Assembly: GCF_000344805.1 (NCBI RefSeq)
Contig: NC_020453.1
Coordinates: 1,178,001 to 1,242,000, forward strand
DNA length: 64,000 bases
Origin: Bradyrhizobium oligotrophicum S58
GTDB taxonomy: Bacteria; Pseudomonadota; Alphaproteobacteria; Rhizobiales; Xanthobacteraceae
Reading direction: 5' to 3'
Shown here: one piece after another, positions 55,279 through 63,622 of the stretch
Position numbering within the stretch: the stretch's first letter is position 1
Layout: each line of letters starts with the position of its first letter
Notes under the pieces: generated by a model
What the model saw: the letters and a program-made list of their open reading frames with translations, nothing else
The model's database searches: none
What the model was told of the DNA's origin: nothing
Made by a program: the position numbers and the translations under genes

Positions 55279-55659
55279 CTATGCGTCCTGTTCGGTCTTG
55301 TGGCGCAGGCGGCGCAGCCGGCCATCATTGGGCACGCCGACCAGAATGGCTTCGCCATCCTTCTTCACCTCGTAGCGGAAGAGCCGGCAGTCGCGTGGGT
55401 TGAGGCCGCGGCCGTCGTCCATGCTGAATTCCCACTCGTGGGCCGAGCAGGTGATGGTGCCGGCTTCGAAATCGACCTTTCCGTCGGCCAGCAGGATCTC
55501 CTGGTGCGGGCACATGCCCTGGAAGCAGCGCAGCTCGCCGCCCTGCAGATGGACGACGATCACCTCCTCGCCGTCGACCTCGACGCCGAGGAAGTCGCCT
55601 TCCCACAACTCGTCCAAGGTCGCGACCTGCGTCCACGTCACGTCAGGATCATTCGGCAT
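55279..55659 (-). CDS. Rieske ferredoxin of the monooxygenase (TmoC type)
   Basis: 126 residues. Carries electrons from the reductase to the hydroxylase. The Rieske ligands are Cys50/His52 (CFQGMCPHQEILLADG) and Cys71/His74 (TITCSAHEWEFSM). A C-terminal stretch (YEVKKDGEAILVGVPNDG, then LRRLRHKTEQDA) extends beyond T4MO TmoC (about 112). Overlaps the gamma-subunit gene by 11 bases. Confidence 0.95.
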   Translation of the reverse strand: MPNDPDVTWTQVATLDELWEGDFLGVEVDGEEVIVVHLQGGELRCFQGMCPHQEILLADGKVDFEAGTITCSAHEWEFSMDDGRGLNPRDCRLFRYEVKKDGEAILVGVPNDGRLRRLRHKTEQDA

Positions 55660-55897
55660 AGGCCACCTCGATCCAATCCATCGGCGCGATGCCGGATTGC
55701 GCCACCGTCATCGCGGACGGCAATTCGCGGCCGTCGTAGTAGACGCATTTCGCCGCGCTCTTCTCCGCGACGCGCAGTCCGACCGCGTGCTGCGCGACCT
55801 TGTCGGCCACGATGCTCATGCTGTCGCCGTCATCGACGGGAACCAGCATGACGACGAAGTCGCCGCGGAAATTGGCTTGGAGCGGGAACAGGGCCAC
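55649..55897 (-). CDS. Diiron monooxygenase gamma subunit (TmoB type)
   Basis: 82 residues. Ubiquitin-like small subunit: MALFPLQANFRGDFVVMLVP, STIADKVAQH-like DSMSIVADKVAQHAVGLRV and VYYDGRELPSAMTVAQSGIA. It ends MDWIEVAYAE, characteristic of TmoB. It lies 101 bases after the alpha gene. Confidence 0.93.
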   Translation of the reverse strand: MALFPLQANFRGDFVVMLVPVDDGDSMSIVADKVAQHAVGLRVAEKSAAKCVYYDGRELPSAMTVAQSGIAPMDWIEVAYAE

Positions 55898-55998
55898 GCT
55901 TGCCTCCCAGATGTGTTGTTATGTCTGTGGTGGTGTCGGTCAGGTGCGCCGCTCGTGAGCGGCGCCTCTCGCCATGCCGGCCGTACGTCGCGGCCGGG

Positions 55999-57483
55999 TC
56001 ACTCCGCCGCGAGGCGGGATGCGCCGTTCCAGGCGTAGGCCTGGGCGTCGTTGCCGGCGACATCGGGCGTGATGCCCATATATTGCAGCGCGCCTTCCAG
56101 TGTCGGCGGCTGGATGTGGCCAGCCAGGAAGCGGTCGACGATAGACAGATGGGTATCGTAGCGTTCGGGCTGGCTCTTCCACACCCACTCACAGACCTCG
56201 CAGCAGAAGTTCAGCTTGCGGCCGTTATGCGTGGTGATGCGCGGCGCCTTGCCGATGCTCGGGCTGCAGATCGGGATGTGGCAGCAGTTGCAGACGATCG
56301 GCAAGGTCGCCGGATAGGTCTTCTCGATCTGGCCGGTGCGCACGTTGTCGCCGATCACGTCCCATTTTTTGCCGAAGCGGTCGTTCCAGCCGGGATATTT
56401 CTGCTCGAGCCAGTCGCGCTCGGCGGCGGACACGCCGGCGTCCGGATTCCACCATACCGTCGGCCGCCAGAACCAGACGCCCATGTGATAGGCGTGATGG
56501 ACCCAGTCAAGCTCCGGCAGGAAGTGCTCCTCCCAGTACCACGGCACGTTCATGCCGAGGTCCTTGAACTGATCCATGAACTGCCGGCAGATCCAGTCCT
56601 GCATGAACTCCTTGAACGACATCGTCCGGCTTTCCAGCGGCGTGTAGTAGTCCATGGAGATGCCGGTCAGCAGCGCGAACAGCTTCCACGAGCGCCAGAA
56701 CATCTGGTCGACCATCTTCTGCGCTTCGGCCTTCCTGCCGTTGTTGATCATGATCTTCAAGGTCGGCTCGCCCTGCTGCGAATGGCTTGCCTCGTCGGTC
56801 TGGATCGAGGAGATCAGCGCGCCGAACTCGATGTCGCCGACATGCAGCGCGTCGGACGCCATTCCGAGGAACTGCAGATTGGTGAAGCCGGTCTCGAACG
56901 TGAAGGTGAGCTGGATCGCCGTCGACACCGCGTCGTTGGCGGTGAACATGTCGTCGAACAGGCTGCGCGCCGCGATCACGCCCCACTCGTTGGTGTGCAT
57001 CGCCTTGTGGGCCCAGTCGAATTGCGGGTCCTTTCCGAGCAGGCAATAAGGGAAGTAGATCTGCGCCTGGCCGTGGCGGCATTCGTCCAGCGTGCCGAAC
57101 GCGGCCATGTTGCGCCAGGCGGCGGCGCGGCCGAACCGCGCCATGCGCGCCTCGCCGATCGAGGCAAAATATTCCGGGACGGGAATGGCGCCATAATGCG
57201 CCTTGATCGCCGACTTCCAGCCGGCGTCGAGATTGTCGTACAGATTGGAGCGCGCGATCGTCGAGCGGATCGAGTAGATGCCGTCGTCCTTGCCGGCCTG
57301 GTTGTGGACGTATTCGCGGTAGGTCAGCTTGTAGGGCTCGTCCCAGCCCCACCACTGCTCGCCGTGGATGCCGAAGCTCTTCGAAAGCTCCTCGGGGAAG
57401 ACCTCGTCTTCGCTGACATAGGAGAAGGCCCAGTTCATGTCGCGGGCCGTGTCGTAATAATCCCGCCGCTGCAGCTTCGGCAT
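55999..57483 (-). CDS. Diiron monooxygenase hydroxylase alpha subunit (TmoA type)
   Basis: 494 residues. Catalytic subunit oxidising aromatic or alkene substrates with O2. The diiron ligands sit at Glu104, Glu134, His137 (TLDECRHG), Glu197 (TFETGF), Glu231 and His234 (TDEASHSQQ), the same numbering I know for T4MO TmoA; Thr201 is also kept. Near-active-site residues Ile100, Ala107, Phe176, Phe196, Phe205 match T4MO, while residue 103 is Pro where T4MO has Gly. A C-terminal cysteine cluster (CNCCHIPICS, FCCEVCEWVW) probably binds a metal. ATG has GGAGGAGC eight bases upstream. Preceded by a 455-base gap. Confidence 0.95.
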   Translation of the reverse strand: MPKLQRRDYYDTARDMNWAFSYVSEDEVFPEELSKSFGIHGEQWWGWDEPYKLTYREYVHNQAGKDDGIYSIRSTIARSNLYDNLDAGWKSAIKAHYGAIPVPEYFASIGEARMARFGRAAAWRNMAAFGTLDECRHGQAQIYFPYCLLGKDPQFDWAHKAMHTNEWGVIAARSLFDDMFTANDAVSTAIQLTFTFETGFTNLQFLGMASDALHVGDIEFGALISSIQTDEASHSQQGEPTLKIMINNGRKAEAQKMVDQMFWRSWKLFALLTGISMDYYTPLESRTMSFKEFMQDWICRQFMDQFKDLGMNVPWYWEEHFLPELDWVHHAYHMGVWFWRPTVWWNPDAGVSAAERDWLEQKYPGWNDRFGKKWDVIGDNVRTGQIEKTYPATLPIVCNCCHIPICSPSIGKAPRITTHNGRKLNFCCEVCEWVWKSQPERYDTHLSIVDRFLAGHIQPPTLEGALQYMGITPDVAGNDAQAYAWNGASRLAAE

Positions 57484-57938
57484 GCGTTGCTCCTCCCGAG
57501 CTCTATGACCGCGTTCGTTCTTCTTGTTGCGTTCCGCTTTGCCGCCCTTGAACAGGCGGACTGTTTGCGGCTGATATCGATGACGTACGATCGAGATGAT
57601 GCGTCTGACCGTCGCTCGATGTTCTGCGATCCAGTGTATGGCGCCTCCTTTGGTTTTTCTTTAGTCGTGGTCGCGTGCGAGAATCGATGGTGCGCGCGCG
57701 GCATCGCGGCGTATGCTTGCTGCTGCGCAAGGGCCGACATCACTATGTAATGTGAAGGCAGGATTGGCCGCGTCGAAAGGACGACGGCTTGGCGTCGGCG
57801 ATACGGGCGCGATCCGTTCAGTGGAAGAGCTCGATGCCCGGCATGTCCACAAGCTCGGACGCCTCGCGGGCGACGCTTCTGTCGCGCGACGACAATGTAA
57901 GGGGCGGGATGCGCGATCGGGGCGGCTTTTTCCGCCGA
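57484..57938. other. Gene-free gap between the ferredoxin and the hydroxylase genes
   Basis: 455 bases between the two halves of the cluster. No coding sequence I can support on either strand. It probably holds a promoter for the hydroxylase genes, but I found no convincing sigma-70 or sigma-54 (GG-N10-GC) match. A weak hairpin GGCGG/CCGCC lies just after the ferredoxin stop. Confidence 0.5.
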
Positions 57939-58262
57939 TTAGCGGCTGCGGCCAGCAACGTGCAGCACGAGGCCGTCCAGCGCCTCGGTGATCTGGATCT
58001 GGCACGCCAGGCGACTCTCCGGGCGCACGTCCGCGGCTTCGAACTCCAGCAGGTCGGCCTCGATGTCGCCGGCCGGACCGACACGGTCGAGCCAGGCCTC
58101 GTCGACGTGGCAATGGCAGGTGGCGCAGATGCAGGAGCCGCCGCATTCGCCGATGATGCCATCGACGCCGTTGCGCTTCGCAGCCTGCATGGCGCTCTCG
58201 TGGGGCTCGGCATCCACGAGGCGGACGGTGCCGTCGGGCTCGATGAAGGTGATCCTTGGCAT
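57939..58262 (-). CDS. 2Fe-2S ferredoxin, adrenodoxin/putidaredoxin type
   Basis: 107 residues. Cluster motif ECGGSCICATCHCHVDEAWL (C-x5-C-x2-C) with the last ligand in SRLACQIQITEALDGL, typical of putidaredoxin-like ferredoxins that serve cytochromes P450 or dioxygenase-type enzymes. A P450 is not in the window. Fourteen bases after the SDR gene, so it belongs to the upstream half of the cluster. Confidence 0.9.
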   Translation of the reverse strand: MPRITFIEPDGTVRLVDAEPHESAMQAAKRNGVDGIIGECGGSCICATCHCHVDEAWLDRVGPAGDIEADLLEFEAADVRPESRLACQIQITEALDGLVLHVAGRSR

Positions 58263-58276
58263 GAGTCTGTGCGTCC

Positions 58277-59038
58277 CTAGATGAACTGCCGGCCACCGTC
58301 GACGATCAGGGTCTGCCCGGTGATGAAGGCTGCGGCGGGCGAGGCAAAGAACAGTGCGCCGCCGACCATGTCGTCGACATCGGCAGCGCGCTTCAGCGCG
58401 CCGCGGGACACGCCGTATTCTGCGGCGTTCTCCATCAGGCCAAGGCTGGCCTCGGTGAGCGTGAAGCCGGGGGCGATGACGTTGACCGTGATCCTGTCGT
58501 CGCCGAGCTCGCGCGCCAGCGCACGCGTCATCGCGATGACGGCGCCTTTCGACGACACGTAGTGAAGCCACATCGGCGAGCCACTCATGACGGTCGCGGA
58601 CGAGACGTTGACGATCGCGCCACCGCCGGCGCGCCGCATGAGCGGAGCAGCCGCCTTGCTCATCATCCAGACGCCTTTGACGTTGACGCGCATGACGCGG
58701 TCCCATTCGGCTTCGGCGATCGCCTCGAAGCCACGGCGCTCCAGCCCGGCATAGATCGCGGCATTGTTGACCAGCACGTCGACGCCGCTCATGCGGGCGA
58801 GCGCGAACTCCGCCAATGCCGCGGTGGAGGCCTCGCTGGCGACGTCGACCTCGGCGGCATGCGCCTTGCCGCCGCGGTCGCGGATCAGCCCTGCGGTGTC
58901 CTCGGCTCCGCCGAGACGGATGTCGGCGGCGACGACCTCGGCGCCTGAGGCCGCGAAGGCGACGGCGAAACCGCGGCCGAGGCCGCCGGCGGCGCCGGTG
59001 ACGATGACGCGTTTGCCGTGCAGTTGGATCGTACTCAT
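58277..59038 (-). CDS. Short-chain dehydrogenase/reductase
   Basis: 253 residues from ATG 59038, overlapping the HD gene by ATGA. Classical SDR: nucleotide loop VTGAAGGLGRGFAVAFAASG, NAG-type DVLVNNAAIYAG, catalytic Ser in IVNVSSATVMSG and Tyr-x-x-x-Lys in HYVSSKGAVIAMTRALA, and the C-terminal ITGQTLIVDGGRQFI. An acidic residue after the second strand (VAADIR) favours NAD. Probably oxidises an alcohol or diol formed downstream of the monooxygenase. Confidence 0.92.
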   Translation of the reverse strand: MSTIQLHGKRVIVTGAAGGLGRGFAVAFAASGAEVVAADIRLGGAEDTAGLIRDRGGKAHAAEVDVASEASTAALAEFALARMSGVDVLVNNAAIYAGLERRGFEAIAEAEWDRVMRVNVKGVWMMSKAAAPLMRRAGGGAIVNVSSATVMSGSPMWLHYVSSKGAVIAMTRALARELGDDRITVNVIAPGFTLTEASLGLMENAAEYGVSRGALKRAADVDDMVGGALFFASPAAAFITGQTLIVDGGRQFI

Positions 59039-59652
59039 GGCGAAACCTCGATGTGCAGCAGATCCGCCATGAACGCGGATGCTGTGCCCTCGGCGATCAG
59101 CGCCTGGGCCATGGCGGTGCCGGCGTCGGTCAGCATCGACGGCAGCACGAAGCTCTCGAGCATCGCGAGCGTCTCCTTCGGCGGCGTATCGAACCAGCCG
59201 CCGATCGTGGTGACGCCGTGGCCGGTGAAGCGCCACAGCTTGTCGGCGTCCTTCATCAGCGCATCCTCGTGCGAGATTGCTTTCTTGCGGGTGTCGTGGC
59301 CGTCGATGATCGCCAGGATGGCCTCGGTCTGCAGCCCCGGGATCGCGAGCCGTGCAAACGCCTCGGCCGCGATCTTCACGCCCTCTATCTCGTGGGCGCG
59401 CTGCAACTCGGGATATCTCGGATTGGGACCCACGGCGGCAGCGAGCTGCTCGGGCGGAAACTTCTTCCAGCCGACGTCGTGCATGAGGATCGCGGGCAGC
59501 ACCACGGAAGCGTCCGCTTCGGGATGGATCCGAAGCAGCGCCTGGCCGAGACGATAGGAGATCAGCGTATGCTCGTCGTTGGAGCGGACGTCCAGCCACG
59601 GCCGCGCTGCGAGCCAGATCTGTACATCCTGGTCGCGCAGAAAATGCGTCAT
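59035..59652 (-). CDS. HD-domain protein, copy next to the SDR
   Basis: 205 residues from ATG 59652, overlapping the ALDH stop and SDR start by four bases at both ends. HD-type metal site: His28 (NDEHTL), His58-Asp59 (ILMHDVGWKKF), and the Asp in ALMKDADKLWRF; IIDGHDTRKKAISHED adds His/Asp ligands. It is a smaller, distinct relative of the HD protein at 61.1 kb, sharing the DADKLWRFT block. HD proteins are usually phosphohydrolases; with the kinase in this cluster a phosphoester-cleaving role is possible but unproved. Confidence 0.82.
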   Translation of the reverse strand: MTHFLRDQDVQIWLAARPWLDVRSNDEHTLISYRLGQALLRIHPEADASVVLPAILMHDVGWKKFPPEQLAAAVGPNPRYPELQRAHEIEGVKIAAEAFARLAIPGLQTEAILAIIDGHDTRKKAISHEDALMKDADKLWRFTGHGVTTIGGWFDTPPKETLAMLESFVLPSMLTDAGTAMAQALIAEGTASAFMADLLHIEVSP

Positions 59653-61094
59653 CGCAGCTCCGCGTCGTAGGTGAGGTAGATGGTCTTGTATTCGAGATAG
59701 TCCTCGACGCCGTAGCGGCCCTTCTCGCGGCCGATGCCGCTCTGCTTCATGCCGCCGAACGGGGCGCGCTGATTCGACCGTTGGATGTCGTTGACCCAGA
59801 CCGAGCCGGCTTCGAGGCGCTCGGCCAATGTCAGTCCAGTCGCGAGGTTGCGCGAGAACACGAAGGCGGCGAGGCCATAGACCGTCGCATTTGCGAGCCT
59901 CAACGCCTCCTTGCGATCGTCGAACGCAGCGACGCCAAGCACCGGCCCGAACGTTTCCTCGGTCATCACGAGCGAGGCGGGATCGGCATCGGCGATGATT
60001 GTCGGCGGCAGGAACCAGCCGTTGTCGTAGAGGCCCCCCATGAGCCGGGTGCCGCCGCTCAGGACGCGTGCGCCGCGGGCGCGCGCATCGGCGATCTGCC
60101 GCTCGCTGTTGCGGTAGATCTTCTCGTTGACGAGGGGGCCGAGCGCGCAGTTCGACGTCAAGCCGTTGCCGATGTCGAGCTGCGAGACCTTGTCGGCGAG
60201 CGCATCGAGGAACGCGGCGTAGGCTGGACGTTCGACGTAGACGCGATTGACGCGGTAGCAGAATTGGCCGGAATTGGCGAAGGCGTGACGCGCGATCGCA
60301 GCAGCGGCCGCGCCGATATCGGCGTCGGCGCAGACGATTGCCGGGCACTGGCCACCGAGCTCGAGCGTGACGCGCTTCATCGTTCCGGCCGCAGCCGCGG
60401 CGATCGCCTTGCCGGCCCGGGTGCCGCCGGTGAAGGCAATCTTGCGCGGCGTCGGATGCTCGATCATCTGCATGCCGACATCAGGGCCGCGGCCCGTGAC
60501 GACATTGAAGCAGCCAGTTGGATAGCCCGCCGTTTGGAACAGTTCGGCGAGCCGCAAGGTGGACAGCGGCGTGTCCTCGGCAGGCTTGGCGACAACAGTG
60601 CAACCAGCCATCAGCGCCGCGCCGAGCTTGAAGCAGAGCAGGGTCACAGGATAATTGAACGGCGTGATCGCGATCACGACGCCGACCGGCTCGCGGGTGA
60701 TGATGATCTTCTCGCCGGCAACGCCCGTCAGCGGCATCTCGGCGTGCAGGCGCAGGCCTTCCTCGGCGTAGACGTCGAGCAATTCGGCCGAGCGCTGGAT
60801 CTCAGTGATGGCACCGGCGAGTGGGCGGCCGAGCTCCCGCGTCAACAGACGGCCGAGCTCGTTGGCGTTCTCGCGCATCAGCCGCGCCGCGGCCTTCTGC
60901 AGCCGTGCGCGCTCGGCGACCGGTGTTGCCTTCCAGGACTGGAAGGTCGTCTCGGCCGACCGGATGGCGGCGTCGACATCGGCGCTTCCGGCGTCCGGAA
61001 CGCAATCGATCGTCTCGCCGGTGGCCGGATCGAGAACATCGAAGGTTGCACCGCTCTGGGCTGAGACCCAGCGGCCGTCGATGAACATGTTCAT
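59649..61094 (-). CDS. Aldehyde dehydrogenase
   Basis: 481 residues. NAD(P)-dependent oxidation of an aldehyde to the acid. Catalytic Cys279 (FANSGQFCYRVNRV), general-base Glu245 (LELGGQCPAIV), cofactor loop FTGGTRAGKAIAAAA and the NYPVTLLCFKLGAALMAGCT-like pocket are present; the closing SIGREKGRYGVEDYLEY region matches succinate-semialdehyde/benzaldehyde-type ALDHs. Start at ATG 61094 (MNMFIDGRWVS). Flanked by the two HD genes. Confidence 0.93.
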   Translation of the reverse strand: MNMFIDGRWVSAQSGATFDVLDPATGETIDCVPDAGSADVDAAIRSAETTFQSWKATPVAERARLQKAAARLMRENANELGRLLTRELGRPLAGAITEIQRSAELLDVYAEEGLRLHAEMPLTGVAGEKIIITREPVGVVIAITPFNYPVTLLCFKLGAALMAGCTVVAKPAEDTPLSTLRLAELFQTAGYPTGCFNVVTGRGPDVGMQMIEHPTPRKIAFTGGTRAGKAIAAAAAGTMKRVTLELGGQCPAIVCADADIGAAAAAIARHAFANSGQFCYRVNRVYVERPAYAAFLDALADKVSQLDIGNGLTSNCALGPLVNEKIYRNSERQIADARARGARVLSGGTRLMGGLYDNGWFLPPTIIADADPASLVMTEETFGPVLGVAAFDDRKEALRLANATVYGLAAFVFSRNLATGLTLAERLEAGSVWVNDIQRSNQRAPFGGMKQSGIGREKGRYGVEDYLEYKTIYLTYDAELR

Positions 61095-61110
61095 CTCAGC
61101 GGCTCCGGAG

Positions 61111-61746
61111 TCAGATCAGGTCGAGCATCAGCGCTACCTGGGTCTTAGCCAGCGCTTCCTCGGCCATCTTTCGTCCGGCTTCGGTCTCGAGTAACGCGAG
61201 CTGTGTCGTCAGCCGCGCCGCATATTGGTGCGGAGTCATCTTGAACCAGTCGCAGGCGACCGCGACGCCCGTGGTGGTGAAGCGCCACAGCTTGTCGGCG
61301 TCGCGCACGATCCGGTCGTTGAGCGAGCGGGGGTAGGGACGGGTGTCGTGTCCGTCGATGATCTCGCCGACCGCGACGATGACCGTCTCCGGCCAGTCGG
61401 CCTGCTCCAGCACCTCGCGCGACATGCGCACGCCTTCGCTCTCGTGCAGAAAGCGCACGTCTGACTGCATCATGTTGGGGCCAAAACCCTTCTCGATGAT
61501 GTCCTTCATGTCGATCGCGTACCAGCCGATGTCGTGCAGGATGATCGCGAGCGAGACGATGTCCTCGTCCGCGTCCGGGTGATGTGCCAGCAGCTTGCGG
61601 GCATAGGCATAGGACAACGGAATATGAACGTCGTTCTTGCGCGCGCGCATGTACGGCTCGCTGATGCGCCATACCTGATCATAGCGGCTGCCGATGTCGG
61701 GCCTGTCGAGCATTGCAATGTCCAATCTTGCGGAGAAGGCCGGCAT
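61111..61746 (-). CDS. HD-domain protein, copy next to the kinase
   Basis: 211 residues from ATG 61746 with GGAAGG eight bases upstream (ATG 61713 is an alternative without a ribosome site). HD motif: His41 (NDVHIPLSYAY), His71-Asp72 (IILHDIGWYAID), DGHDTRPYPR and IVRDADKLWRFTTTGV. A paralogue of the HD gene at 59.0 kb with the same DADKLWRF block, though only moderately similar outside it. Sits 24 bases after the PEP-utiliser gene and 16 before the ALDH. Confidence 0.82.
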   Translation of the reverse strand: MPAFSARLDIAMLDRPDIGSRYDQVWRISEPYMRARKNDVHIPLSYAYARKLLAHHPDADEDIVSLAIILHDIGWYAIDMKDIIEKGFGPNMMQSDVRFLHESEGVRMSREVLEQADWPETVIVAVGEIIDGHDTRPYPRSLNDRIVRDADKLWRFTTTGVAVACDWFKMTPHQYAARLTTQLALLETEAGRKMAEEALAKTQVALMLDLI

Positions 61747-61770
61747 TGCCGGCCTTCCGTTGGTTCGGGG

Positions 61771-63579
61771 TCAGGACAGAACGGTGACTTCGCCGGTCGA
61801 GCCGTTGACGCGCAGCATCTGGCCATTCTTGATCGAGGAGCTCGCGCGCCCCGTGCCGGTGACGGCGGGCAGGCCGTATTCGCGGCAGACGATCGCGGCA
61901 TGGGACATCATGCCGCCGATGTCGGTGACGATCGCGTTGATCTTGCCGAAGATCGGCGCCCAGCTCGGTGCCGTCACCGGCGCGACCAGGATCTCGCCCT
62001 GTTCGATCTGGCCGAGCTCGTCGGCCGAGCGCACCACGCGCGCGCGGCCTTCGACGATGCCGGGCGAGGCGGCCATGCCGGACAGCTTGGTCGTGTTCGC
62101 CGCACCGTCGAGCCAGCGGCCGATGCTTTCCGTGGTGATGCCCCAGAGCATGATCGTGAACGGCTCGGTGATGACATCGGGCGGATTGTTGAGCGCGGGC
62201 TGCGGTGGTGTCGTCGCCAGTGCGGCGAGGATCTTCCTGCGCCGCTCGATCTCCGGCGGCCAGTAGGTTGGGCCGATTGCCGGCGCGCCGACCGCCCAGC
62301 CGTTGCCGTAGTCGAACAGCGCGTCGCGCACTTCCTGACGGTTGAGATAGAACAGGTCGTCGGCTTCCTTCCAGAAGCCGGCATCGCGGAAGATGGCGCC
62401 GAGCTCGCGCATCTTGCGCCAGAACACGCTCATCGACCAATGCTCGATGTAGAAATTGTGGTTCTCGACATAGGGGAACACGGTCCGGGCGAGGCCGAGC
62501 TTGCCCTCGAAGGCAGCACGGGCATCGGCGTCGAGCATCTCGGCATATTCGGAGGTGATGCGGTCGCGCTCCCTGGCGATGGCTTCCGTCGGCCGATCGA
62601 TCTGCTCGCCGCGCTGCACGCGAACGATGTAGTCCTTGATGTAGCCGAGCGGGATGTCGAGATGCTCGATCCAGTATTTGTCGGTCGAGTAGAAGCCGTT
62701 GCCCGAGGTGAAGTTGAACCAGGGATCCTGCGCCTCCTTCCAGGCCGTCAGCCATTCGGCGCCGTTCGGTGCACGGCCGACCGAGGCGAGCGCCTCGTCG
62801 ACCGATCCGCTCTTCAGCGCTTCGGTGATGCCGAGCTTCACGGCGAGCTTGGCGAGCTTCTTCAGTTCGTCGTCGGGACGGAACAGGTCGACCTCCACGC
62901 CCTGCACCATCTTGGCGATCGCCTGGTCGGGAATGGTCGGGAATTGCCCTTTCATGAAGCTGAAGAAGTCGAGATACGCGGCGTAACCGAGATTGAGGAA
63001 TTCGAAATGATATTGCCAGGTCTTGTAGAGCAGCTGGATCGCCCGGTCATAGGTCTCCATCAGCGCATAGGTGTTGTCGAGGCCGACGCCGCCGGTGATC
63101 CAGTCGAGCGGCACGGCTTCGGGCAGCGGCTCGAAGCTGAGCGCCTCAAGATCGGCGATGTTGGCGCGGACCTTCTTGTCCCAGTTGGCCAGCAGGCGAT
63201 CCCAGTTCTGGAAGTAGTAGCCGGCGCGCTCCATGAAATGCGGCACGCGGCCGCCGATCAGCTCGGGCGCGACCGCGACCGGGCTCATGTAGCAATAGCC
63301 GTTGTGGATGCGGTACTCGACGCCGTTGGCCGGCGGGATCAGATAGTGCCGCGTGTTGTATTGGCCGAGGCACTTGACGGCGAACTCGACGGTGACGGCG
63401 TCGAACGGCTTGAACGGGCTCGGCCAGTGCTGCGAGTCGCAGAACCAGAACTTGCCGTCCTCCTTGTCACGCAGGCTGTTCTGGAACTGCAGATAATAGG
63501 GATAGAGCTTCTCCCAGCCTTCAGCGCCCGCAGGCGTCTTCAAATCGTAGGGACTCGGGAATTTCGCGTGCGCCGTCAT
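61771..63579 (-). CDS. PEP-utilising mobile subunit (phenylphosphate-synthase-like)
   Basis: 602 residues from ATG 63579 with GAGGGGAAACGACC upstream. The C-terminal swivelling domain carries the phosphorylatable His560 (TDIGGMMSHAAIVCREYGL, followed by PAVTGTG), preceded by ASPGIVEGRARVVRS. The large N-terminal part (FKPFDAVTVEFAVKCLGQYN, GGRVPHFMERAGYYFQNWDR) resembles the central part of PEP-synthase-like enzymes. Length about 70 kDa and the late histidine fit the first subunit of phenylphosphate synthase of Thauera aromatica (active His569 from memory). It should carry the phospho-group from the ATP-grasp partner encoded just upstream to an alcohol or phenol. Confidence 0.85.
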   Translation of the reverse strand: MTAHAKFPSPYDLKTPAGAEGWEKLYPYYLQFQNSLRDKEDGKFWFCDSQHWPSPFKPFDAVTVEFAVKCLGQYNTRHYLIPPANGVEYRIHNGYCYMSPVAVAPELIGGRVPHFMERAGYYFQNWDRLLANWDKKVRANIADLEALSFEPLPEAVPLDWITGGVGLDNTYALMETYDRAIQLLYKTWQYHFEFLNLGYAAYLDFFSFMKGQFPTIPDQAIAKMVQGVEVDLFRPDDELKKLAKLAVKLGITEALKSGSVDEALASVGRAPNGAEWLTAWKEAQDPWFNFTSGNGFYSTDKYWIEHLDIPLGYIKDYIVRVQRGEQIDRPTEAIARERDRITSEYAEMLDADARAAFEGKLGLARTVFPYVENHNFYIEHWSMSVFWRKMRELGAIFRDAGFWKEADDLFYLNRQEVRDALFDYGNGWAVGAPAIGPTYWPPEIERRRKILAALATTPPQPALNNPPDVITEPFTIMLWGITTESIGRWLDGAANTTKLSGMAASPGIVEGRARVVRSADELGQIEQGEILVAPVTAPSWAPIFGKINAIVTDIGGMMSHAAIVCREYGLPAVTGTGRASSSIKNGQMLRVNGSTGEVTVLS

Positions 63580-63622
63580 GGTCGTTTCCCCTCGTTGTCT
63601 TTGTTGTTCGTTGGCGTGATGC

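Noticed and set aside
57484..57938. Sigma-54 promoter before the hydroxylase genes, expected by analogy with other toluene operons
   Set aside because: I found no GG-N10-GC element on the minus strand with acceptable flanks.
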